NCBI RefSeq assembly: GCF_002215035.1
Contig: NZ_NKFP01000004.1
Coordinates: forward strand, 435,726-499,725
Source: Leptolyngbya ohadii IS1
GTDB lineage: Bacteria > Cyanobacteriota > Cyanobacteriia > Elainellales > Elainellaceae
Direction: 5' to 3'
DNA: 64,000 bases
Below are positions 8,790-15,790 of this stretch, in pieces. Within the stretch, counting starts at the first letter, position 1, and every line of letters starts with the position of its first letter. The notes below the pieces were generated by a model that was not told the DNA's origin, did not search any database, and saw nothing but the letters and a program-made list of their open reading frames with translations. A program made the translations under genes and the position numbers.

Positions 8790-9371
8790 ATGTTGAATCT
8801 GAAGTCCTTGCTGGTTGCCGGTGCTGGAAGTGCTGCCCTGACGCTAGCGATCGGAGCGGGGTCTGCCGAGGCACTCACCTTTGGAGGACAGCTTTTCTCG
8901 ACAGGTGGCAATGTGCAGGTCAAAATTCTGGGAAATCCGGATGTAGCCTTTACCTCCACGATCGGTCTTTATGCGAACACTGCTTCGTTGCTTACCCCGA
9001 TTGGCACAAATGAAGAGGTGGATAAGCTGGTGAATCTGGGCAGTTTTGCCGCAGGGCAGGAATTGCTATTCGGAATTTTCGTGCAGAATACCGAGCAAAC
9101 TTACTTCATGGGTTCCGCATTCCGCAACCCGGACAATGTAATACACAACACGTTAGAACAGCTCGCACCGGGTGTCTTCAAAGTTGCCTTTGAGGATACG
9201 GCTAACGGCGGGGATGAGAGCTATAGCGATGTTGTGTTTGAGGTGAGCGGGGCAGTTGATGATATCACGCCTGTACCCACGCCTGCCCTGTTGCCGGGTT
9301 TAGTCGGTATGGGAATCGCAGCTTGGAGAAAGCGACACCAGGAAACTGCCGAACCGACGGAAGTGAAATAA
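8790..9371 (+). CDS. PTPA-CTERM exported protein with DUF4114-like domain
   Basis: A 193-residue exported protein. Residues 1 to about 28 are a signal peptide (hydrophobic, ending GSAEALT). The middle is a beta-rich domain resembling DUF4114 (ELLFGIFVQNTEQTYF ... FKVAFEDTANGGDESYSDVVFEV). The C-terminus has the tripartite sorting signal of the PTPA-CTERM type: VPTPALLPG, a hydrophobic helix, then the basic tail RKRH. Proteins of this class are thought to be processed by a cyanobacterial exosortase and displayed on or released from the surface; no exosortase gene is in the window. A good Shine-Dalgarno (AAGGGAG) precedes the ATG, and a strong terminator follows. Confidence 0.88.
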   Translation: MLNLKSLLVAGAGSAALTLAIGAGSAEALTFGGQLFSTGGNVQVKILGNPDVAFTSTIGLYANTASLLTPIGTNEEVDKLVNLGSFAAGQELLFGIFVQNTEQTYFMGSAFRNPDNVIHNTLEQLAPGVFKVAFEDTANGGDESYSDVVFEVSGAVDDITPVPTPALLPGLVGMGIAAWRKRHQETAEPTEVK

Positions 9372-9443
9372 TTCCGGTGAATGTCCGTTCTCCAGTCCGT
9401 ATCCACAACTAATTCAAAATCCATCTACAGTTCATCTACAGTT

Positions 9444-9483
9444 AAGGCGATCGTTTTGGTTTGCAGCCGGGCGATCGCTTTTT
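9444..9483 (+). terminator. Strong intrinsic terminator built on a HIP1 palindrome
   Basis: AAGGCGATCGTT (9444-9455) pairs over 12 positions with GGCGATCGCTTT (9470-9481), with G-T pairs at the flanks, and runs into TTTTT. The stem core is the CGATCG of HIP1. The rest of the 9372-9788 gap holds only C/T-rich sequence and the tandem repeat described next. Confidence 0.8.
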
Positions 9484-9691
9484 GCTGGGTTGCATCTGCT
9501 GGTTGAAGCGGGTCTGTCGAATTGCTGGGCAAATGCACCTGCACACTGTTTCGTCCGTCGATTCCTATCAGTTTCCTATTTTATTGTCATAGCCTGAAGG
9601 TCGAATTTCCTGGTTGATGCTCGAAGTCAGCCCAAAGGATCTTCGCTGGCTTTTCCTTTCTGACTTCTCCTTCCTGGCTTTTCTCTCCTGG

Positions 9692-9748
9692 ATAATCTTC
9701 TCTCAATACTCTTATCCTCAATAATCTTCTCTCAATACTCTTTCCTCA
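9692..9748 (+). repeat. 29-bp tandem repeat, two copies, pyrimidine-rich
   Basis: The unit begins ATAATCTTCTCTCAATACTC and recurs at 9692 and 9721; the second copy lacks one base. It ends 40 bases before the ATG at 9789, where no strong Shine-Dalgarno is present (GTTGAGCAATC). It shares the TCCTCAATA flavour of the repeat at 29634. Confidence 0.75.
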
Positions 9749-9788
9749 ATACAATGACAGGGAAACTGACGCATCAAGTTGAGCAATC

Positions 9789-10655
9789 ATGAATCAGCCG
9801 TCGAGCCAAAATGTGCTGAATGCCCGTGCCCGACTGGGAGAATGTCCGGTGTGGGATGCCGATCGCCAAAAACTGTTCTGGGTGGATGTGTACAACTACC
9901 GCGTTCATGAATTTGATCCGGCAACCGGGAAGGATCGCTTCTTTGAATTGGATGCGCCGACGAGTGCGATCGTTTTGGCAAAGAACGGCAGAATTCTGGT
10001 GGCATTGGGCAATCGGATTGCGCTGCTCGACCTGGAAACCGGAGACGTAACGACCCTGCATCAGGTGAATTTTCCCTATTCCAACACACGATTTAACGAC
10101 GGCAAGTGCGATGCTCAGGGACGGTTCTGGATTGGCTCCGTCAGCGAGGAACCCCAACAGGCAGAACTCTACCGCTACGATCCCGATGGTTCTCTGCACG
10201 TCATGGAAACTGGACTGACGATTTCAAACGGTTTGGGCTGGAGTCTCGATGGCTCTACGTTTTATCTGACGGACTCGGCTCCCCATCTGATCTACGCCTA
10301 TGATTTTGATGCAGAGGCGGGCACAATTCGCGATCGGCGGGTGCTGGTGGATCTAAGCCAGGAAGGGGTTGAGCCGGATGGACTGGCGATCGATAGTGTG
10401 GGAAACCTGTGGTCTGCTCTGTGGAATGGCTGGTGTGTTGCCTGCTTTAGCCCCACCGGGGAGGAACTTCAGCGCATCAAGCTGCCCGTACAGTGTCCCA
10501 CGAGCGTTGCATTTGGAGGTGCGGAATTAACGGAGCTGTACATTACTTCGGCATCGGTTGGCTTGAGCCAGAAGGAGATTCAGCAGGGATTTTATGCAGG
10601 CGATGTGTTTCGCTGTGCCATGAATGTTTCTGGACGGTTAATTTATTCGTTTTAA
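9789..10655 (+). CDS. SMP-30/gluconolactonase family protein
   Basis: The 288-residue sequence is a six-bladed beta-propeller of the SMP-30/gluconolaconase/LRE family, enzymes that open sugar lactones such as gluconolactone with a divalent metal. Seen: LGECPVWD near residue 15 with the metal-ligand glutamate, FNDGKCDAQGRFWIGS with the conserved Asn-Asp and blade signature, SNGLGWS with the conserved Asn, TFYLTDS, and GVEPDGLAIDSVGNLW with the catalytic-region Asp. All expected metal ligands (Glu, two Asn, Asp) appear to be present. Length is normal. It has no signal peptide and no operon partner; the gene downstream is an unrelated exported protein. Confidence 0.9.
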   Translation: MNQPSSQNVLNARARLGECPVWDADRQKLFWVDVYNYRVHEFDPATGKDRFFELDAPTSAIVLAKNGRILVALGNRIALLDLETGDVTTLHQVNFPYSNTRFNDGKCDAQGRFWIGSVSEEPQQAELYRYDPDGSLHVMETGLTISNGLGWSLDGSTFYLTDSAPHLIYAYDFDAEAGTIRDRRVLVDLSQEGVEPDGLAIDSVGNLWSALWNGWCVACFSPTGEELQRIKLPVQCPTSVAFGGAELTELYITSASVGLSQKEIQQGFYAGDVFRCAMNVSGRLIYSF

Positions 10656-10751
10656 TTGCCAGGTTCCGATCGAAATTGATTTATTCTTCTGTCTAGATTT
10701 ATCAAATGATCCAGATTCGTCGAGTTGATTGATTCAGTCAGGAGTAAGGAA

Positions 10752-11408
10752 ATGATTTTTCAAACTCGTTATTCGATCGGCTTTACATCGCTGATTGCCG
10801 CAGCGGGGGCTGTTGTAGCAGGACTATCCTGGATGGCTCCGGCGATCGCCCAACCGCAGGAACAGAACTCCCTTCTAGCAGAAACCCCTGTTCAAATGGC
10901 GCAAACCTCTTCGCTCACCGGAAGCTGGAAATTGGCAAATATGACCGCAGGCAATTCCCCGATGCCCATGCTGCCTGCCTCGGATACTGTCCCCACCGCA
11001 GAATTTCGGGACGGCAGAATTGCAGGATCGGGCGGCTGCAATCGCTTTATGGGCGGCTACGAAACCGAGGGCAATCAGCTTAAGATTGGTCCTCTGGCTT
11101 CTACTTTTATGGCTTGTCAGCCTGCCGTCATGAGTCAGGAATCTACCTACTTGAAAGCACTGCAAGGGGCACAGCGGTACGAAATTACGGACGATGGACT
11201 AACCATTTTCTATGAAACGGAGGAAGGGGAAGGCGTTCTGCGCTTCGTGGCTCAGACAACTGATGAAACAGGAAGTTCGTCTACCAGTGAAACGGTAAAT
11301 GAAACGACCAGTGAAACGGTAAATGAAACCACCCGTGAATCCGAGAGCCAGCCGACCCGTGAAACGACCAGCCCACCTGCCGATCAGCCCGTAAGAGGAC
11401 TGTGGTAG
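10752..11408 (+). CDS. META/HslJ-domain exported protein with repetitive Thr/Glu tail
   Basis: I place the start at the ATG at 10752 because GGAG sits 7 bases upstream; an in-frame TTG at 10725 would only add nine polar residues. The 218-residue product has a signal peptide (cleavage after APAIA, about residue 34). A META (HslJ-like) domain covers about 58-165: GSWKLANM, then GSGGCNRFMGGYE, the TFMACQPAVMSQE block with a conserved cysteine, and a final strand. META proteins are periplasmic or envelope proteins of unclear function. The C-terminal 50 residues are low-complexity: SETVNETT occurs twice, from a 24-bp tandem repeat in the DNA around 11280-11335, and more Thr/Glu/Ser/Pro follow. The tail could be an unstructured envelope linker. 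Confidence 0.85.
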   Translation: MIFQTRYSIGFTSLIAAAGAVVAGLSWMAPAIAQPQEQNSLLAETPVQMAQTSSLTGSWKLANMTAGNSPMPMLPASDTVPTAEFRDGRIAGSGGCNRFMGGYETEGNQLKIGPLASTFMACQPAVMSQESTYLKALQGAQRYEITDDGLTIFYETEEGEGVLRFVAQTTDETGSSSTSETVNETTSETVNETTRESESQPTRETTSPPADQPVRGLW

Positions 11409-11646
11409 AAAAACTTCTTTGAGTCCACAATCTTCATCACCTCCTTGAACCGATCGGAATCTCGATGATCCCCATCTGCACATGAAACCGATCGCGTTCT
11501 GCAACGGGATATTGCAAAAAACAACCTGACCTCTAAAAAAATCAATGAAGTCCCAAAGACTTTTCAGGGTTTGAAACCGCAGCGTTAGAGGCAGGACACA
11601 GTGTTGTAATGCGAAATACCTAAGATAATTCCAGAATAGATGCTTC

Positions 11647-11670
11647 AACCGATCCTTTAAGCGATCGGTT
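11647..11670. promoter_or_regulatory. Perfect 8-bp inverted repeat upstream of the polyferredoxin fusion gene
   Basis: AACCGATC (11647-11654) and GATCGGTT (11663-11670) are exact inverted copies around an 8-base spacer. The site is 50 bases before the ATG at 11721 and has no T tract, so it looks more like an operator than a terminator. The rest of the 11409-11720 gap shows nothing I can name. Confidence 0.4.
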
Positions 11671-11720
11671 AATCAAGTTATCGAATCCGCAAATCGACCG
11701 CTAGCTGGGGAGTTCTATCC

Positions 11721-14567
11721 ATGTTTGCACAACTGCCAGAACGCCAAATGCACTGGGTTCGCTGGGGATTGACGATCGGCTGGCTGCTGGTGATTGCCTC
11801 CCTGTTTTACGACCCCTGGACGGCAGCCCTAACTGAGTCAGATCATTCCTGGAGTCCACTGCGGTTGGTGGAAGAATGTGTGCAGGTGCAGGGCAACTGT
11901 GTCGAGCAAGCGCCCTACCCGATCGGTGCCACGCTGTTCTGGGGGGCGATCGTCCCTTCGGGGATCTTCATTCTGCTGGTATTTGGGCATGAGCTGTGGC
12001 GGCGGATCTGTCCCCTCTCCTTCCTGTCCCAGATTCCCCGTGGGCTGGGTCGGCAGCGGCAGTTTAAGCGGGAAAACGCCAAAACGGGTAAGGTGCGCTA
12101 CGAGTTAGCAAAAGTGAAGTCCGATTCCTGGCTGGGCAAAAACTATCCCTATGTGCAGTTTGGCTGGCTGTTCGTGGGGCTGTGCGGACGCATCTTGTTC
12201 TTCAATGCCGATCGGCTGGTGTTGGGGCTATGGCTCGTGTTTACGATCGTGGCGGCGATCGCAGTGGGCTACTACTACGGCGGCAAATCCTGGTGTCAGT
12301 ATTTTTGTCCGATGGCTCCGGTGCAGACGATTTTTAGCGAGCCGAGGGGTTTGCTGGGCAGCAAGGCACACATGAGCGATCAGAAAATTACTCAGTCGAT
12401 GTGCCGTACTGTGGAAGCCGATGATACTGGAAAAATTAATGAGCAAAGTGCCTGTGTTGCCTGCCAGAGTCCCTGCATTGATATCGACGCAGAAAGGACG
12501 TACTGGGATGGCTTGAACAAACCAGAAGAATCGCTGATTCGCTATGGCTATGTCGGTCTGGTCATCGGCTATTTTCTCTACTACTACCTGTATGCGGGTA
12601 ACTGGGACTACTACTTTTCCGGTGTCTGGAACCGCGATCCCAATCAGCTTGCTTCGCTCCTGAGTCCCGGACTCTACCTATTTGGACAGCCGATTAACAT
12701 CCCCAAGCTGATTGCTGTCCCCCTGGTGCTGGGCGGATTTACGGCGATCGGCTATTACGGCGGGCTGTGGATTGAACGGCAGATCAAGTCCTACCATCGG
12801 CGGCACCATGTCAATCCCAACCTGGATCTGATTCGGCATCGCATTTTTGCCGTTTGCACCTTTGGTATTTTTAATTTCTTTTTCTTTTTTGCGGGTCGTC
12901 CTTTGCTGCGGCTGACGCCTTTGTGGGTACAGGCTGGCTTTGATATTTTGATTGTGTTTCTCAGTACGCTGTGGCTGCAAAAAAGCTGGCGACGCAGTTC
13001 CGATTTGTATTCCCGCGAGAATCTGGCAAGCCGTTTCCGGAAGCAGCTCGAAAAATTAGAGATCGATGTCTCCCAGTATCTTGATGGACGTTCCCTGGAC
13101 GATCTCCACACGAATGAAGTGTACGTTCTCGCTAAAATTCTCCCCGGATTCACCCGTGAGAAACGACATGAGGCATACAAGGGCGTGGTGCGCGAAGCGT
13201 TAGAGGAAGGTTACGTGAATACTTCTAGCAGCCTGGAAGTGCTTCAGCAGATGCGGCAGGAGTTGGGCATCTCAGACGAAGAACACCGGGATGTGCTGGA
13301 AGAATTGGGCGTAGAAGACCCGGAGCTGCTAAATCCCAACCGCAAACGATCGCTGGAAAATCAGATCCGGCTCAGCGGCTACCAAAAATCCCTGGAGCGG
13401 TTTATGCGGCTTCAGCAGACTGTCCAAACAAATGATTCCGATGACAGTTTTTCCAGTAGTCCTTCTTCCAATAACAATGCCCTGCGTGCCCTCCAGAGTG
13501 AGTATTCCATTACCCCCCAGGAAGAAGAATTCATCCTCAACGGCTTTGAGGCAAAGGCAGGCAGTCCCCAAAAGGCGGAGGCATTACTGGCGCGTTTACA
13601 TCAGTGGACAGACTGCGATCGATCCCTGCATCATCCGGCTCTCCAGTCCCATCCCGCTATTCTAAAACTGCTGCAAGAGGGCGTTCACCATAAGCAAGAG
13701 CTAATTGTTCGATCGATTCTGGAAACCCTGGTGTCGCTCAAAGATCACTCGAGTGCAATGCCAATCGCCCAGTCCCTTAAACAGCTTGCTCCACAGCTGG
13801 CGGCAGAAAACGCAAACCGGGATTACTGGCGTACCCAGCTGCCTCAGGAGACTGCAAACCTGCTGATACAGCCTCAGACCGCCGAACTGTCCTCCCCAGA
13901 ACCCTCAACGCCGGACACACTCAGTCATCTGGAACATCTGCTGCACCACTACAGCCCGCTGATGCAGTCCGCTGCTCTGTTTGCGATCGCCCAACTGGAT
14001 GCCGAGCGTGCCCGAAATAATGCTCAGAGAATTAGCAGCGATTCTGCCGCCACCCTGCTCAAAGACACGGCAAAGGCGATTCTGTCCCAGCCCCATGTTC
14101 CCGATCTCAAAGCGTTGCCGACCCTGGAAAAACTGGTGTATTTGTCTAACAGCGACTTCTTTCATCGTCTGGAAATTCATACGCTGATGGCGTTGGGCGA
14201 TCGGGCAGAGGTGCGAACCTACAAGAATGGCGACGCGATCACCGAGGCGGGAGATACCTGTCGGGAACTGCTGCTGCTCATTGAAGGAGATGCCGGGATT
14301 CATTACAAATCAACCGACGGAGAATCGGCAGACGGCACCCGTGTCAAGCGGCTCCATCCGGGAGAAACGCTGGATGAGCTGGAGGTTTTAACCCACAGCA
14401 GCTCAGAAAATACCATCCTGGCAGAGAGCGAAACGACCCGTATTCTGGCAGTTCCGGTGGATGCGCTGGACGACCTGCTAGATCATGACCCAGATTTTGC
14501 CCGACGCATTCTGGCTCTTGAAAGTCGGCAGCTTCAGCGGCTTGTGAAAACGGGAGGACGCCTCTAG
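11721..14567 (+). CDS. Membrane 4Fe-4S polyferredoxin fused to a cNMP-binding-like domain
   Basis: A 948-residue multidomain membrane protein. Residues 1-460 have about six to seven hydrophobic segments and NapH/CcoG-like iron-sulfur motifs: RRICPLSFLSQIPR (Cys97), WCQYFCPMAP (Cys192, Cys196) and SACVACQSPC (Cys245, Cys248, Cys252). Such proteins move electrons across or along the membrane. About 460-810 is soluble and helical, with HEAT-like stretches. About 822-930 is a cyclic-nucleotide-binding-like beta barrel (YKNGDAITEAGD ... LIEGDAGIHYK ... HPGETLDELEVL). The phosphate-binding cassette lacks the usual PRxAT arginine, so cAMP/cGMP binding is doubtful. Redox partners are unknown. The gene has its own upstream palindrome and no obvious operon partner. 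Confidence 0.8.
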   Translation: MFAQLPERQMHWVRWGLTIGWLLVIASLFYDPWTAALTESDHSWSPLRLVEECVQVQGNCVEQAPYPIGATLFWGAIVPSGIFILLVFGHELWRRICPLSFLSQIPRGLGRQRQFKRENAKTGKVRYELAKVKSDSWLGKNYPYVQFGWLFVGLCGRILFFNADRLVLGLWLVFTIVAAIAVGYYYGGKSWCQYFCPMAPVQTIFSEPRGLLGSKAHMSDQKITQSMCRTVEADDTGKINEQSACVACQSPCIDIDAERTYWDGLNKPEESLIRYGYVGLVIGYFLYYYLYAGNWDYYFSGVWNRDPNQLASLLSPGLYLFGQPINIPKLIAVPLVLGGFTAIGYYGGLWIERQIKSYHRRHHVNPNLDLIRHRIFAVCTFGIFNFFFFFAGRPLLRLTPLWVQAGFDILIVFLSTLWLQKSWRRSSDLYSRENLASRFRKQLEKLEIDVSQYLDGRSLDDLHTNEVYVLAKILPGFTREKRHEAYKGVVREALEEGYVNTSSSLEVLQQMRQELGISDEEHRDVLEELGVEDPELLNPNRKRSLENQIRLSGYQKSLERFMRLQQTVQTNDSDDSFSSSPSSNNNALRALQSEYSITPQEEEFILNGFEAKAGSPQKAEALLARLHQWTDCDRSLHHPALQSHPAILKLLQEGVHHKQELIVRSILETLVSLKDHSSAMPIAQSLKQLAPQLAAENANRDYWRTQLPQETANLLIQPQTAELSSPEPSTPDTLSHLEHLLHHYSPLMQSAALFAIAQLDAERARNNAQRISSDSAATLLKDTAKAILSQPHVPDLKALPTLEKLVYLSNSDFFHRLEIHTLMALGDRAEVRTYKNGDAITEAGDTCRELLLLIEGDAGIHYKSTDGESADGTRVKRLHPGETLDELEVLTHSSSENTILAESETTRILAVPVDALDDLLDHDPDFARRILALESRQLQRLVKTGGRL

Positions 14568-14583
14568 CGATCGGCTCAGCGTT

Positions 14584-14640
14584 GGATATAGGCGATGCCA
14601 ACGGATATGGGCGATGTCAACGGATGTGGGTGATGCCGAC
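14584..14640. repeat. Three 19-bp tandem repeats between convergent genes
   Basis: GGATATAGGCGATGCCAAC, GGATATGGGCGATGTCAAC and GGATGTGGGTGATGCCGAC fill exactly 57 bases. They start 17 bases after the stop of the polyferredoxin gene and end on the first base of the stop codon of the convergent gene. There is no T tract. Confidence 0.85.
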
Positions 14641-15482
14641 TAACAGGCATTTGCCCTATGGGCATAGGCGGCTTGAAACCGGATATCCCCTTCTGGAATC
14701 GTCCACTTCTGTCCCGCTCTATAGAAAAATTCGGGAAAGCTGCTGCTGCGGATGCCCAATCCTGCCTGGAGAACTCTGGTGCTAATTCCCACTTCTCCTT
14801 GTTCAACCAATTCATTCTTATCCACAATGTTTTTTCCCTCCAGCAATCCATTGGGAAAAACTTTTTCCAGCACAGCCATACTGGTGTAGATAAAAAACGA
14901 CTGGACGTGAGGCAAAAAAAAGAACCTGGCATCGGGAGCCTGATAGTGGGAGTTGAGGGAAATTCCGCAGAATCCTGTATCCGGTTCCGCCTCAAAGAGG
15001 GTTTTGTACTTCCGCAGCCAGCCGTCTTCCTGGGGTCCCCGCACAGAGGAATTTATAAAAACTACCTGTCCGCTGTACTTTTGCTGACGCAGATAGGCAT
15101 AGAAGTAATCGTATGCGCCAATGTCCTGGTTAATGTTGTCTCGATAAAAACACTGTTGAACAAACGGATATTGCCCGATGAACTGCTCGTATTTTTCTGG
15201 AGAATTGGTTTGTGGATAGTTCAGGAGGAAGGGTTTGAGAACTGGAATTCGATCGATCGCGGTGAATAGAGAATTGGCTTTTGGGTTCTGGGAGCGACCT
15301 TGAGGGCTGTTTTGAAAACGATTAATCACCACGCTGCATTCAAAGTCAACGCCTGCGTCATATCGGCTGATATTTTTGAGCAGATTGCCTAAGCCACAAG
15401 AAATTTGAGTTGCCCCGATCGCCTTTTTCCTGAATAACGGGTAACCCATCCACTCCACAAGTACAACCTGTATTTTTGACAT
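14640..15482 (-). CDS. Glycan-related protein, possible glycosyltransferase-like
   Basis: A 280-residue protein without a signal peptide. The sequence starts with a short beta strand (KIQVVLVEWMGYPL), then has VVINRF, RDNINQDIGAYDYFYAYL, VVFINSSVRGP, FCGISLNSH and HVQSFFIYTSMAVLE. The DxGAYDYF stretch followed by FINSSVRGP and a hydrophobic block resembles proteins of the rhamnan-synthesis (RgpF-like) and capsule glycosyltransferase group. I infer a sugar-transfer or glycan role with modest confidence; no clear DXD metal motif can be assigned. It is divergent from the PlsY-fusion gene and convergent with the polyferredoxin gene. Confidence 0.55.
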   Translation of the reverse strand: MSKIQVVLVEWMGYPLFRKKAIGATQISCGLGNLLKNISRYDAGVDFECSVVINRFQNSPQGRSQNPKANSLFTAIDRIPVLKPFLLNYPQTNSPEKYEQFIGQYPFVQQCFYRDNINQDIGAYDYFYAYLRQQKYSGQVVFINSSVRGPQEDGWLRKYKTLFEAEPDTGFCGISLNSHYQAPDARFFFLPHVQSFFIYTSMAVLEKVFPNGLLEGKNIVDKNELVEQGEVGISTRVLQAGLGIRSSSFPEFFYRAGQKWTIPEGDIRFQAAYAHRANAC

Positions 15483-15790
15483 GGTAGGGTTTCAGAATGT
15501 CGCTGAGACTGGGTTTCAGAAAAAACAATTACGGGAGAATTATAAAAGCTTTTTCAATCAAAATCTTAATACGTTAATTGCCCTGCTACAGTCTGGAATG
15601 ATTGGGTTCCCGCTAGGTTTACGATAGAGTTCCATACGGGAGATCCCCCAACACTCACCAAGTACCCGATAAGCCTGCAACAGAGACTTTCAGTTTTAAC
15701 CAGGATGGAATTCCCGCCTTCCCCAACCGCTTTCCAGATCTTCTTCTAAGATGATTTTGTAGCCTGGAATCGTTTCCTTCCTTACCGTTC
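15483..15790. other. 308-base divergent intergenic region
   Basis: This is the shared upstream region of the glycan-related gene (minus) and the PlsY-fusion gene (plus), AT-rich around 15520-15580. I see no repeat, hairpin or small gene in it; the longest open frames are under 30 codons. Confidence 0.6.
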
